From the NCBI GenBank assembly GCA_024235915.1, contig JACKLO010000019.1:1-64000 (forward strand): a stretch of DNA of 64,000 nt, in the 5' to 3' direction. A model generated the notes under the pieces. It made no database searches and had not been told where the DNA came from. It saw nothing but the letters and a program-made list of their open reading frames with translations. Positions 1 to 8,767 of the stretch are shown piece by piece (the stretch's first letter is position 1; every line of letters begins with the position of its first letter). This DNA is from Burkholderiaceae bacterium (lineage in GTDB: Bacteria > Pseudomonadota > Gammaproteobacteria > Burkholderiales > Burkholderiaceae_C). The translations under genes were made by a program, and so were the position numbers.

Positions 1-495
1 GACGGCCGCGGGCGCTTCGTGCCCGCCGACGTGCTGCTGCCCGACGAACAGCCTGACGAGGCCTACCCGCTGGTGCTGATCACCGGCCGCCAGCTCGAAC
101 ACTGGCACACCGGCAGCATGACGCGCCGCGCCGCGGTGCTCGACGCGCTGGAGCCGGAGCCGGTGGCGCTGCTGCACCCGGCGGAACTGGCACGCCAGGG
201 CGTCGCGCCCGGCGGGCTGCTCACGTTGCAGTCTCGCCGCGGCGCGGTGAGCCTGTATGCCCGCGCCGACGACGGCATGCCCGAGGGCACCGTCTTCGTC
301 GCCTTCTGCTGGTTCGAGGCGGCGGTGAACCGCCTCACCAACCCGGCGCTGGACCCGGTGGCGCGCATCCCGGAGCTGAAGTACTGCGCGGTGCGCCTGC
401 GCGCCGGCGGCACAGCGCCGGCGGCGGGCGCCTTCCGCGGCGGCGCCAGCGGCGTCAGCAGCGCCAGCGGCACAGAGGCTCAGGCCTCGGCGTAA
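1..495 (+). CDS. Molybdopterin oxidoreductase (formate dehydrogenase alpha-like), C-terminal fragment
   Basis: Only the 3' end is in the window; the frame is open from base 1 to the TAA at 493-495, so the protein begins upstream. The visible part matches the C-terminal molydopterin dinucleotide-binding domain of the DMSO reductase superfamily. Its signature stretch, LVLITGRQLEHWHTGSMTRR, lies near the start, and the VFVAFCWFEAAVNRLTNPALDP segment found in formate dehydrogenase alpha subunits and assimilatory nitrate reductases follows. The last ~25 residues are low-complexity Gly/Ser/Ala. The family transfers electrons at a Mo-bis-MGD centre. The substrate cannot be fixed from this fragment; formate dehydrogenase is the best guess. 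It overlaps the convergent LysR gene by 16 bp. Confidence 0.8.
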   Translation, partial: DGRGRFVPADVLLPDEQPDEAYPLVLITGRQLEHWHTGSMTRRAAVLDALEPEPVALLHPAELARQGVAPGGLLTLQSRRGAVSLYARADDGMPEGTVFVAFCWFEAAVNRLTNPALDPVARIPELKYCAVRLRAGGTAPAAGAFRGGASGVSSASGTEAQASA

Positions 496-1397
496 CCCTC
501 GGCCACGGCCTCGCGCAGCCAGCGCAGGCCGGGGTCGGTGTCCAGCCGCGGCGCCCAGCACATCAGTGTGCGGTAGGTCGGCAGGTCCAGTTCCGGCGGC
601 AGCGGCCGCACCTGCAGCCGCGCGCCGAAACGTCGGGCCACGCGGCTGCCCAGCACGGCGGCGTGGTCGGCCTGTTCGATCTGGTCCATCACCTGCGCAA
701 AGCCGGTGACCGTGGTCATCGCGCGCCGGCGCCGGCCGCTGCGCGCCAGCAGCTCGTCGATGCGTTCGTCCAGCACCGCCGAGCCGTAGCCGAGGATCGT
801 CTGCGGGATGGCGCAGAACAGGTCCAGCGTCAGCGCATCGCCGGCGCGCGGGTGGCCGGCGCGCAGTGCGTAGACATAGCGGTCCTCCACCAGCACCTGG
901 GTGTGCAGTTCACGCGGCGGGCGGATGCGCGCCACCACGGCCAGGTCCAGGTCGCCGCGCAGCAGGCGTTCCTCCGGCGTGCCGGGTGCCGAGGCCTGCC
1001 ACTGGATGCGGATGTCGGAGCCCACGGCCGCCAGACGGCGTGTCAGCCCCGGCAGCACGATCCCGCTGGCGTGGTCGGAGCCGGCGACGCGGAAGATGCG
1101 GTCAGACGCCGCCGGGTCGAAGCCCTGGCCATCGTCCAGAAGTGCTGCCAGGTCGGCCAGAAGGCGCTGCACCTGCGGCGCGATCTGTTCGGCGCGCGGC
1201 GTCGGCACCACGCCATGCGGCGTGCGCGTGAACAACGGGTCACCGAACACGCGGCGCAGCCGGTTCAGCGCGGCGCTCACCGCGGGCTGGCTCAGGAACA
1301 GCCGCCCGGCCGCGCGCGAGACGCTGCGCTCGCGCATCAGGGCGTCGAAGGCGCGCAGCATGCCGACGTCCAGCGCGCGGATATCAGGGTGGGCCAT
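480..1397 (-). CDS. LysR-family transcriptional regulator
   Basis: A 305-residue LysR-type regulator. The N-terminal winged helix-turn-helix spans about residues 6-65 (LRAFDALMRERSVSRAAGRL, then SQPAVSAALNRLRRVFGDPL). An effector-binding type 2 periplasmic fold fills the rest. The frame stays open another 92 codons upstream, but the ATG at 1397 is preferred: it gives the usual family length and has an AGGAG six bases before it. It is divergent from the TctC solute receptor at 1484, the usual arrangement when a LysR protein controls its neighbour. The effector is unknown; an aromatic or carboxylic acid handled by the Bug receptor and Rieske oxygenase next door is an inference. Confidence 0.9.
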   Translation of the reverse strand: MAHPDIRALDVGMLRAFDALMRERSVSRAAGRLFLSQPAVSAALNRLRRVFGDPLFTRTPHGVVPTPRAEQIAPQVQRLLADLAALLDDGQGFDPAASDRIFRVAGSDHASGIVLPGLTRRLAAVGSDIRIQWQASAPGTPEERLLRGDLDLAVVARIRPPRELHTQVLVEDRYVYALRAGHPRAGDALTLDLFCAIPQTILGYGSAVLDERIDELLARSGRRRRAMTTVTGFAQVMDQIEQADHAAVLGSRVARRFGARLQVRPLPPELDLPTYRTLMCWAPRLDTDPGLRWLREAVAEGYAEA

Positions 1398-1419
1398 ATC
1401 TCCTATCCACCGGTTCGAT

Positions 1420-1448
1420 TTGATCTGCGTCATGCGGCTGTCTAGTCT
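1420..1448 (+). promoter_or_regulatory. Candidate promoter of the TctC gene
   Basis: TTGATC at 1420-1425 and TAGTCT at 1443-1448 are separated by 17 bp and point toward the TctC gene, whose ATG is at 1484 with AGGAG just upstream. The site sits between two divergent genes, so the LysR protein could act here. Assigned by eye on consensus likeness only. Confidence 0.35.
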
Positions 1449-1483
1449 CGCGGCTCGCCCACACGACAAGACACAGGAGACCG

Positions 1484-2497
1484 ATGATGCGACACGACCC
1501 CACCGCCCACTGCCACACCCCCGGAACCAGCCGCCGCCGCGTGGTTGTCGGCATGGGCGCCGGCGCCCTGCTGGCTGCCGGCTGGCCGGCGCGCGCGCAG
1601 GACGCCTACCCGACCAAGCCGATCCGCATCGTGCCTTTCGGCACGCCGGGCGGCCCCATCGACGCCGTGGCACGCGTCTACGGCGACGAGATCGCCAAGC
1701 GCTGGGGGCAGCCGGTGCTGGTGGATGCCAAGCCCGGCGCGAGCGGCATCGTCGCCGCCGACTTCGTGGCCAAGGCGCCGGCCGACGGCTACACGCTGCT
1801 GCTCACGCTGTCGCTGACCCACACCACCGTGCCCATCCTGCGCCCGGTGCCCTACGACCCGGCGAAGGACTTCCAGCCGCTGACGCAGATCGGCACCGGC
1901 GGGCCGATGCTGATCGTGCCGGCCAGCAACCCGGCCAGCGACCTGAAATCGCTGATCGAATGGGGCAAGGCCAAGGGCCGTGTCACCTACGGCACCTGGG
2001 GCATTGGCTCGGCGGCACACATCATGGGTGAACTGCTCAAGCGCAAGACCGGCATCCCGCTGGAGCACGTGCCCTACAAGGGCGAGTCGGTGGCGCACCT
2101 GGACATGTTCGGCGGCGTGCTCGACATCGCCTGGGCCAACCCGTCGACGGCCCGCGGCCACCTGCAGGCCGGCAAGGTCAAGGCGATCGGCATCACCGGT
2201 TCGCGCCGGGTCGGCACGCTGCCGCAGGTGCCCACCTTCACCGAACAGGGCTACGAAGGTTTTGCGCTCGACAGCTGGATGGGCTTCATGGGCCCGGCTG
2301 GCCTGCCGGCGCCGCTGGTGGACAAGCTGGTGGCCGTGCTGCGCGAACTCACGCAGGCGCCGGCAGCGCGCGAAAAGCTGTTGGCTCTGGGCTTCGAGCC
2401 GCTGGGCAACACGCCGGCCGAGTTTGCCGCCAACCAGCGCGCCGAGATCCCGCGCTGGGCCGAGGTGATCGCCACCGCGCAGGTCAGCGTCAACTGA
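1484..2497 (+). CDS. Bug/TctC-family periplasmic substrate-binding receptor
   Basis: A 337-residue extracytoplasmic solute receptor of the tripartite tricarboxylate transporter family, greatly expanded in Burkholderiales (Bug proteins). The N-terminus carries a twin-arginine-like signal (SRRRVVVGMGAGALL, cleavage near ARAQ), so Tat export is possible. The mature part has the family hallmarks YPTKPIRIVPFGTPGGPID, an ADGYTLLLT motif and a VPYKGES motif. Such proteins bind carboxylates, often aromatic acids. No tctA or tctB membrane subunit is nearby, so it is an orphan receptor that must share a permease or serve in sensing. The Rieske oxygenase gene follows after 10 bases, suggesting co-transcription and a shared substrate. 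Confidence 0.9.
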   Translation: MMRHDPTAHCHTPGTSRRRVVVGMGAGALLAAGWPARAQDAYPTKPIRIVPFGTPGGPIDAVARVYGDEIAKRWGQPVLVDAKPGASGIVAADFVAKAPADGYTLLLTLSLTHTTVPILRPVPYDPAKDFQPLTQIGTGGPMLIVPASNPASDLKSLIEWGKAKGRVTYGTWGIGSAAHIMGELLKRKTGIPLEHVPYKGESVAHLDMFGGVLDIAWANPSTARGHLQAGKVKAIGITGSRRVGTLPQVPTFTEQGYEGFALDSWMGFMGPAGLPAPLVDKLVAVLRELTQAPAAREKLLALGFEPLGNTPAEFAANQRAEIPRWAEVIATAQVSVN

Positions 2498-2507
2498 GGT
2501 GCACGGC

Positions 2508-3716
2508 ATGAGCACGCGCACGATCCCGATCGCGGTCGACACCGGCACCGCCTACGGCCGGCCGGCGCCGAGCCATCGCGCCGAACTGACCGACGTGGGC
2601 GCCGGCACGCCGATGGGCGAACTGATGCGCCGCTACTGGCACCCCGTGGGCCTGGCGGCCGATGCCAGCGACGTGCCGCGCCAGGTGCGTGTGCTGGGTG
2701 AGGACCTGATCCTGTTCCGCGACCGCCAGGGCCGGCCGGGCCTGGTCTATCCGCACTGCGCGCACCGCGGCAGCTCGCTCTACTACGGGCGGGTGGAGGA
2801 GCGCGGCATCCGCTGCTGCTACCATGGATGGCTGTTCGACGTGCAGGGCCGCTGCCTGGAACAACCCTGCGAGCCCGCCGGCGGCGCCGCTCACCGCGAC
2901 AAGGTGCGCCAGCCCTGGTACCCGGTGGAGGAGCGCTACGGCCTCGTCTGGGCCTACCTGGGCCCGCCGGAGCACAAGCCGGTGCTGCCGCGCTACGAGG
3001 CGCTGGAACAGCTGGGCGAGGGCGAGTTCCTGGAGGCCGACGACAGCAGCATCGGTGGCGGCGGGCCACGTATCGTGCCCTGCAACTGGCTGCAGCACTA
3101 CGAGAACCTGGTCGACCCGTTCCACGTCGTCGTGCTGCACTCCAGCTTCAGCGGCACGCAGTTCGTCGACGCCATGGGCGTGATGCCCGACGTGCGCTGG
3201 GAACCGTCGCCGCTGGGCGTGCGCACGGTGTCGATGCGCCAGCTGCCGGACGGCCGCCGGCTGCGCCGCATCAGCGAGGCCGCCGTGCCCACGCTGCGCG
3301 TGATCCCCAGCCCGCGGCTGGGCGAGGGCGGGCGCGTGGAGTCGCTGGGCTGGATCCTGCCCATCGACGACCACCACTTCCGCATCTACGTGGTCGGCCG
3401 TGTGCGCACTGCCGGCGACCTGGCCCGCATGCGCTCTCGCCTGGGCGGCAAGCTGTGGGAGGAGATGACCGAGGCGGAACACCGCGCGTTCCCAGGGGAC
3501 GCCGAAGCCATGGTCAGCCAGGGGGTGGTCGCGAAACACTCCGAGGAACACTTGGCCACGTCCGACCGCGGCATCGTGATGCTGCGCCGCTTCCTGCAGG
3601 AGCAACTGGCCTGTGTGGCGCGCGGCGAGGATCCGGCAGGCGTTGACCGCGATCCCGACGCGCCGCCGGTGCGTTTCGAGGCCGGCAACTGGTTCGAACC
3701 TGCCGCGGCGGCCTGA
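2508..3716 (+). CDS. Rieske non-haem iron oxygenase, large-subunit type
   Basis: A 402-residue aromatic ring-hydroxylating oxygenase alpha subunit, similar in layout to phthalate 4,5-dioxygenase or vanillate O-demethylase oxygenases. The [2Fe-2S] Rieske ligands are C84-x-H86 and C103-x2-H106. The mononuclear iron motif is D203-x2-H206-x4-H211 (NLVDPFHVVVLH). The ATG at 2508 is chosen because GAGG lies eight bases upstream; a GTG at 2499 would add three residues. No ferredoxin or reductase gene is adjacent, so electron donors must come from elsewhere. With the upstream Bug receptor and LysR regulator it forms a small catabolic module for an aromatic or related acid; the substrate is not predictable from sequence. 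Confidence 0.9.
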   Translation: MSTRTIPIAVDTGTAYGRPAPSHRAELTDVGAGTPMGELMRRYWHPVGLAADASDVPRQVRVLGEDLILFRDRQGRPGLVYPHCAHRGSSLYYGRVEERGIRCCYHGWLFDVQGRCLEQPCEPAGGAAHRDKVRQPWYPVEERYGLVWAYLGPPEHKPVLPRYEALEQLGEGEFLEADDSSIGGGGPRIVPCNWLQHYENLVDPFHVVVLHSSFSGTQFVDAMGVMPDVRWEPSPLGVRTVSMRQLPDGRRLRRISEAAVPTLRVIPSPRLGEGGRVESLGWILPIDDHHFRIYVVGRVRTAGDLARMRSRLGGKLWEEMTEAEHRAFPGDAEAMVSQGVVAKHSEEHLATSDRGIVMLRRFLQEQLACVARGEDPAGVDRDPDAPPVRFEAGNWFEPAAAA

Positions 3717-3726
3717 ACCCGAGCGC

Positions 3727-4089
3727 TCAACCGCCTGAGCGCTTGGCGTCGAAGCCTTCGGCCTGCAGCCAGGCGGTCACGCGCTCGGCGTGGTCGCCCT
3801 GCAGTTCCAGCAGGCCGTCGCGCTGCGTGCCGCCGGTGCCACACGCGCTGCGCAGGCGTTTGCCCAGGGCGCTGAGCGCGTCGGCCGCCAGCGGCAGGCC
3901 GCGCACCACGGTCACGGTCTTGCCGCCGCGGCCGGCCTTCTCGCGCGACACTCTGACGCGACCATCGCCTTGCACCGCCTGCCGGGCCGCGGCCGCGCAC
4001 TGGCACGCCCCCAACGCCTGACGGCACACCGGGCAGGTGCGGCCACCGTCGGTGGAATAGACCAGGCTGCTGTCCCCTGCGCGCGTCAT
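3727..4089 (-). CDS. SUI1/eIF1-family translation factor (YciH-like)
   Basis: A 120-residue protein with the SUI1 fold of eukaryotic eIF1, like E. coli YciH. The family signature is RVSREKAGRGGKTVTVVRGL, followed by LGKRLRSACGTGGT and a DGLLELQGDH segment. The N-terminal part has a cysteine cluster (C19, C22, C29, C31) that could bind metal. The ATG at 4089 has AGGAG upstream at good spacing and gives the usual length. In enterobacteria YciH is thought to affect initiation fidelity, but its bacterial role is not settled. It is convergent with the Rieske gene and divergent from the sensor kinase at 4186. Confidence 0.88.
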   Translation of the reverse strand: MTRAGDSSLVYSTDGGRTCPVCRQALGACQCAAAARQAVQGDGRVRVSREKAGRGGKTVTVVRGLPLAADALSALGKRLRSACGTGGTQRDGLLELQGDHAERVTAWLQAEGFDAKRSGG

Positions 4090-4185
4090 GCGGCCACTCC
4101 TGCGGCCTGCAAGGCCCGTGAAAGAAAGCTCAGCATGGCATAAATCCGGGGGCCGACCACCGCCGCCCGCGCACAGAATGGGCCG

Positions 4186-7164
4186 ATGGCCGGCACCGAA
4201 TCGCTGCGCATCCTGCCCGACGACCCGCGGGTCCAGGTGAGCATGCATGCGGAGATCGCGCGTCAGTACGCGGGCCGCAGTGTCTCTGCGGTGATGCTGG
4301 GCGTGGCGGCCAGCATCCTGGTGCTGGTGGCGCTGGGGCCCCGTGCCTGGATGCCGCATCTGCTCTGGATGGGCCTGTTGTTCGTGAGCACGGTGCTCCG
4401 AGTGCGCGCCGCGAAGGGGCTCGAAGCCACGGACGACGCCCAGGCCGCCCACCGCCTGCCCTGGCTGCGGGCATCGGCTCTGGCCTATGCCGCCACCTGG
4501 GGCCTGCTGGCCTGGGTGGGACCACCGCCGCAGACCGGCACGGACGTGGCCGCGCTCGTGCTGGCGCAGGGCGGTGTGGCCATCGGCGGCTGCCTGTTCG
4601 CCTTGTCCGACCGGCGCGTGGCCGCCGGGTTTGCGCTGCTGGTCGCTGGGCCGCTGGCGCTGCGCCTGCTGTCGGGCAGCGCCGCCGACCCGCTCATGGC
4701 CGGCCTGCTGCTGGGCATGCTGGCGCTGCTGATGCTGTGCCTGTGGATCGTCGGCGGCCGACTGGAGCGCGAACGCCGAACCCTGATCATGGCCCGTCTG
4801 AGCCAGACCCTGCACGCGGCACAGGCCAGCACCGCGGGCCAGCTGCTGGCCCAGGTGTTCGACCATGTGGGCGAAGGCATCTGCCTCTTCGATGCCGCGT
4901 TCCTGCTGCGCGCGGCCAATGCCCGCATCGGCGAACTGCTGGGCCTGCCCTCCGAATTGCTGGCACCCGGCACGCCGCTGGCCGCCTGGGTCCGCCACCT
5001 GGCCGCCACCGGCCACTACGGCCGCGTCGACGTGGAGGCCGAGGTGGCACGGCGATTGGCCGATGTGGCCCGTCCGGTGGCCTCGGTGGCGCAACGCCAG
5101 CGCCCCGACGGCCGCAGCATCGAGACGCGTCGCACGCCGCTGCCCGAAGGTGGGTTCGCCATCGTCTGTGTGGACATCACCGAGCGGGTGGCGTCCGAGG
5201 CCGCGCTTTTCGACAACCGGCGCACGCTGGAGGTGTTGCTGCAGCAGACGGAAGAGGGTTTCTGGTTCATCGACAACGCCCACCGCACCACCGACGCGAA
5301 CCCGGCCATGTGCCGCATGCTCGGCCTGTCGCGCGACGCCCTGCTGGGGCGCACGATCTGGGAGTTCGTGGACGCCGAGAACGAGGCGGTCTTCCGCGCC
5401 CAGGTGGCGCGCCGCGACGTCGGCCAGGCCAACACCTACGAGATCGTGCTCACGAGGGCGGACGGTGGGCACGTGGTCTGCGTCAACAACGCCACGCCGA
5501 TTCATGATGCGGCGGGGCGCAAGATCGGCGCCATCGGCCTGTTCTCCGACGTCACGGCGCAGCGCCAGGCGGCGGCCACGGCGCGCCACGCGATGTCGAT
5601 GGTGGCCGAGCAGTCCCGCGTGCTGGCACTCACGCTCGACAGCTTGTCGCAGGGCGTGCTGGGTTTCGACGCGCAGCTGCGCCTGAACAGCTGGAACCAG
5701 CGGGCGGTGGAGCTGCTGGCGCTGCCCGAATCGCTGCTGCAGGGCAAGCCGACGCTGGCGGAGATCGGCCGCTGGCAGCAGGCGCAGGGCGAGCTGGGCC
5801 AGGACCTGCAGGCGATCGACGACGACCGTGAGCGCGAGGCGGTGCGGCAGAACATCGGCGACGACGCGGCCGAAGGCCTGGACCCGCCGCGCTACCGCCG
5901 CCGGCGGCCCGACGGCCGCATCCTCGAGGTCTGCATCCACCGCGGTGCCGGCGGCGGCCAGGTGCGCACCTACACCGACGTGACCGCCGAAGTGCGCGCC
6001 GCGCAGGCGCTGGTGGCGGCCCGCGACGAAGCGGAACGCGCCAACCGGGCGAAATCGGTCTTCCTGTCGCGCATGTCGCACGAGCTGCGCACGCCACTCA
6101 ACGCCATCCTCGGCTTCGGGCAGCTGATGCAAGGCGACGTCACGGCGCCGCTGGCGGCTGCGCAGATCCAGCGGTTGCAGCAGATCCTGCAGGGCGGCCA
6201 GCACCTGCTGGCCTTGATCAACGAGGTGCTCGACCTGGCGCGCGTGGAGACCGGCACGCTGCCGCTGCAGCTGGCCACCGTGGACGCCGACGCCATGGCC
6301 GACGAATGCCTGCACCTGGTGGCGGCGGTGGCGGCGCAGCGCCCGGTGCGCCTGGCCGCCCGTCAAGGCGCCGCCGGCAGCGTACGGGCCGATGCCACGC
6401 GCCTGCGCCAGGTGCTGCTGAACCTGCTGGCCAACGCCATCAAGTACAACCGCGCCAGCGGCACGGTGACGCTGCACGGGCGGCGCACGGCCGAACGGGT
6501 GTTCATCGAGATCGAGGACACCGGCGCCGGGCTCGACGACGCGCAGCAGAAGCGCCTGTTCCAGCCCTTCGAACGCCTGGATGCCGACCGCGACGCGGTG
6601 GAGGGGTCGGGCATCGGCCTGGCGCTCAGCCGCATGCTGATGGAGGCCATGGGCGGCGAAATTGGTGTGCGCAGCGTGCCGGGGCAGGGCAGTTGCTTCT
6701 GGATCGCGCTGCCGCCCGGGGATCCGACTGCCTCATTGCCCATTGAAGTACCCGGGATCGCGGCATCGCCGTCGGCGGCTGCCGGGCGGCGGCGGGTGCT
6801 CTACGTGGAGGACAACGCCGTCAACCAGCTGGTCATGGAGGGCATGCTCGCCCATCGCCCAGGGCTGGATCTGGTGCTGGCCGATTCGGCCGCTGCGGGC
6901 TTGGCGCAGGCGCGCAGCGCACGGCCCGACCTGATCCTGATGGACATCCAGCTGCCCGGCGCCAGTGGCTTCGACGCCTTGGCCGATCTGCGTGCAGACC
7001 CTGAATTGCGAGACATCCCGGTGCTGGCGGTGAGCGCCAGTGCGATGCCCGGTGACCTGCAGCGCGCCCGCGAGGCCGGCTTTGCCGACTACCTCACCAA
7101 GCCGCTGGAACTGCAGGTGTTGCTGGCCGCCGTGGACCGCTGGCTGGCGGACCCGGCGGCCTGA
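4186..7164 (+). CDS. Membrane hybrid sensor histidine kinase with PAS domains and receiver
   Basis: 992 residues. The N-terminal third has about six hydrophobic helices (residues ~30-195). About three PAS-like modules follow (~215-335, 340-460, 475-600; for example GFWFIDNAHRTTDANPAMCR). The HisKA box is FLSRMSHELRTPLNAILGFG with phospho-acceptor H632. The ATPase domain shows NLLANAIKYN, DTGAGLDD and GSGIGLALS. A C-terminal receiver carries D920 (LILMDIQLPG) and the invariant lysine in YLTKPLE. All phosphorelay residues are present, so it should be active. No HPt or output regulator lies nearby, so the target is unknown. Some PAS segments are the PAS_7 type that is also tripled in the protein at 60935-62752. 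Confidence 0.92.
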   Translation: MAGTESLRILPDDPRVQVSMHAEIARQYAGRSVSAVMLGVAASILVLVALGPRAWMPHLLWMGLLFVSTVLRVRAAKGLEATDDAQAAHRLPWLRASALAYAATWGLLAWVGPPPQTGTDVAALVLAQGGVAIGGCLFALSDRRVAAGFALLVAGPLALRLLSGSAADPLMAGLLLGMLALLMLCLWIVGGRLERERRTLIMARLSQTLHAAQASTAGQLLAQVFDHVGEGICLFDAAFLLRAANARIGELLGLPSELLAPGTPLAAWVRHLAATGHYGRVDVEAEVARRLADVARPVASVAQRQRPDGRSIETRRTPLPEGGFAIVCVDITERVASEAALFDNRRTLEVLLQQTEEGFWFIDNAHRTTDANPAMCRMLGLSRDALLGRTIWEFVDAENEAVFRAQVARRDVGQANTYEIVLTRADGGHVVCVNNATPIHDAAGRKIGAIGLFSDVTAQRQAAATARHAMSMVAEQSRVLALTLDSLSQGVLGFDAQLRLNSWNQRAVELLALPESLLQGKPTLAEIGRWQQAQGELGQDLQAIDDDREREAVRQNIGDDAAEGLDPPRYRRRRPDGRILEVCIHRGAGGGQVRTYTDVTAEVRAAQALVAARDEAERANRAKSVFLSRMSHELRTPLNAILGFGQLMQGDVTAPLAAAQIQRLQQILQGGQHLLALINEVLDLARVETGTLPLQLATVDADAMADECLHLVAAVAAQRPVRLAARQGAAGSVRADATRLRQVLLNLLANAIKYNRASGTVTLHGRRTAERVFIEIEDTGAGLDDAQQKRLFQPFERLDADRDAVEGSGIGLALSRMLMEAMGGEIGVRSVPGQGSCFWIALPPGDPTASLPIEVPGIAASPSAAAGRRRVLYVEDNAVNQLVMEGMLAHRPGLDLVLADSAAAGLAQARSARPDLILMDIQLPGASGFDALADLRADPELRDIPVLAVSASAMPGDLQRAREAGFADYLTKPLELQVLLAAVDRWLADPAA

Positions 7165-7174
7165 GCGCAACGGC

Positions 7175-7678
7175 TTACTTCGCGGTCTTCTTGGCAGGGG
7201 CTGCCTTCTTCGCTGGCGCTGCCTTCTTTGCGGCGGCCTTGGGCGCAGCAGCCTTCTTTGCAGGCGCAGCCTTCTTGGCGGGTGCCGCCTTCTTCGCAGG
7301 TGCGGCCTTCTTCGTCGGTGCGGCCTTCTTCGTCGGTGCGGCCGTCTTGGCAGGCGCAGCTGCCTTCGGCGCCGCAGCCTTCTTCGCGCCACCCGCCCGC
7401 TTCTCGGCCTGCTGAACGGCCTTGTCGAGCGCCTTCTGCGCCTTCGCGATCATGTTGTGCAGGCGCGTTTCGGCACGCTTGAGCGCCGTTTCCACCTTGC
7501 CCTGCACCTTGTCGGTCTTGCCGCGTGCGGCGGCCTTGACCTTGTCGAGCTCACTCGACGCGGCGCCGCGCAGGTCATCGATCTTGCCCTGCAGCGCCTG
7601 GCGCACGTGCTGCGCAGCGCTGCCGAGATCGTCCACGGCCTTGGCGAGTTCAGGGTTGGCGGGCTTGCGGGTTGCCAT
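7175..7678 (-). CDS. Histone H1-like nucleoid protein with AAPAKK repeats
   Basis: A 167-residue protein in two parts. Residues ~1-95 are charged and helical (KAVDDLGSAAQHVRQALQGK, then KVKAAARGKTDKVQGKVETA), likely coiled coil. Residues ~96-167 are almost pure Ala/Lys/Pro in degenerate pentamer repeats (KKAAP, KAAAP), as in bacterial H1-like proteins and Pseudomonas AlgP. Such tails bind DNA non-specifically and compact it. The C-terminal repeats make the DNA at 7190-7390 internally repetitive and prone to length change. AAGGA lies upstream of the ATG. It is convergent with the sensor kinase gene. The alternative reading, a phasin-like PHA granule protein, fits the helical half but not the tail. 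Confidence 0.8.
   Translation of the reverse strand: MATRKPANPELAKAVDDLGSAAQHVRQALQGKIDDLRGAASSELDKVKAAARGKTDKVQGKVETALKRAETRLHNMIAKAQKALDKAVQQAEKRAGGAKKAAAPKAAAPAKTAAPTKKAAPTKKAAPAKKAAPAKKAAPAKKAAAPKAAAKKAAPAKKAAPAKKTAK
7190..7395 (-). repeat. In-frame Lys/Ala/Pro-coding microrepeat
   Basis: About 200 bp of degenerate 15- to 18-bp units encoding KKAAP(A/T) on the minus strand, visible on the plus strand as recurring gccttcttcg and gcaggcgc strings. It is fully within the coding sequence of the H1-like protein. Units are in register with codons, so expansion or contraction would change tail length without a frameshift. Confidence 0.85.
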
Positions 7679-7780
7679 ACGTTTTCCTTGCGTGTTGTTG
7701 AGGGTCCGACTTTACCCGCGATGTCAAGGACGCTGCCGCATCACCGAGCGTGTGTGCAGCGCCTGCCCATAATCCGCGCC

Positions 7781-8767
7781 ATGGGGGAATTCGAGCTCAT
7801 CGACCGCTTCTTTCGCCGTGACGGCGCACGTACCGCCGACGGCGTGGTGCTGGGCATCGGTGACGACTGCGCACTGCTGGCGCCCACGCCGGGCCAGCAG
7901 CTGGCGGTGTCCAGCGACATGCTCGTCGAAGGCCGGCACTTTCTGTCCACGGTGCATCCGGCCCACCTGGCGCACAAGGCACTGGCCGTGAACCTGTCGG
8001 ACCTGGCCGCCTGCGGGGCGCGGCCGCTGGGCTTCACGCTGGCGCTCGCGCTGCCGCGCGCCGACGAGGCCTTCCTGGCGCCGTTTGCGCAGGGCTTGTT
8101 CGCCCTGGCCGATGCCCATGGCATCGCGCTGGTGGGTGGCGACACCACCGCCGGCCCGCTCAACGTGTGCATCACGGTCTTTGGCGAAGTGCCACCGCGC
8201 CAGGCCCTGCGGCGTGACGGTGCGCAGGCCGGCGACCGTGTCTGGGTCAGCGGAAACCTCGGTGATGCGCGACTGGCGCTGGAGGTGTTTCGCGGCACGC
8301 TGTCGCTGCCTGGCGAGACCTTCGCCGCCGTGCGACGCGCGATGGAACTTCCCACGCCGCGTGTCGCACTGGGGCAGGCGCTGCGTGGCGTGGCCAGCAG
8401 CGCCATCGACCTCAGTGACGGGCTACTGGGTGACCTGGGCCATGTGCTGAAGGCCTCGCGCGTCGGGGCCACGCTGGACGAAGCGACCTTGCCCTGCAGC
8501 GATGCCGCGGCGGCGCTGGACACGTCCTGGCGGCGAACCTGCCTGCTGCACGGCGGCGACGACTACGAACTGCTGTTCACGGCGCCGCCGGGCCGGGATG
8601 CGGAGGTGCAGGCCGCGGCGGCGGCGGCGGGTGTGCGGGTCACCGCCATCGGCCGCATCGACGCCGTGCCGGGCCTGCGCGTGCGGGATGCGCGAGGGCA
8701 GCCGATCGCCACGGCCTCACGCGGCTTCGACCACTTTGCCGGCGAACCGGCACCGCAGGCCGCATGA
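7781..8767 (+). CDS. thiL: Thiamine-monophosphate kinase
   Basis: A 328-residue ThiL, which phosphorylates thiamine monophosphate to the pyrophosphate cofactor in the last step of thiamine synthesis. Family motifs in order: GEFELIDRFF at the start, VVLGIGDDCALL, the metal/phosphate motif VSSDMLVEGRHFL, HKALAVNLSDLAACGARPLG, and GGDDYELLF near the C-terminus. The ATG at 7781 gives the canonical N-terminus; the frame runs further upstream but only through the H1-like gene in the opposite sense. The stop overlaps the pgpA start by 4 bp, so the two are translationally coupled. A thiL-pgpA pair is common in proteobacteria. Confidence 0.95.
   Translation: MGEFELIDRFFRRDGARTADGVVLGIGDDCALLAPTPGQQLAVSSDMLVEGRHFLSTVHPAHLAHKALAVNLSDLAACGARPLGFTLALALPRADEAFLAPFAQGLFALADAHGIALVGGDTTAGPLNVCITVFGEVPPRQALRRDGAQAGDRVWVSGNLGDARLALEVFRGTLSLPGETFAAVRRAMELPTPRVALGQALRGVASSAIDLSDGLLGDLGHVLKASRVGATLDEATLPCSDAAAALDTSWRRTCLLHGGDDYELLFTAPPGRDAEVQAAAAAAGVRVTAIGRIDAVPGLRVRDARGQPIATASRGFDHFAGEPAPQAA

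Noticed and set aside
3727..6477. A very long minus-strand open frame (about 900 codons) opposite the sensor kinase
   Set aside because: Only its last 121 codons match a real family (SUI1). The rest lies antisense to a clear PAS/HisKA kinase and is His/Arg/Gln-rich, typical of an antisense frame in GC-rich DNA.
7190..7395. Non-coding tandem repeat
   Set aside because: The repeat is in codon register with a complete H1-like protein and needs no separate explanation.
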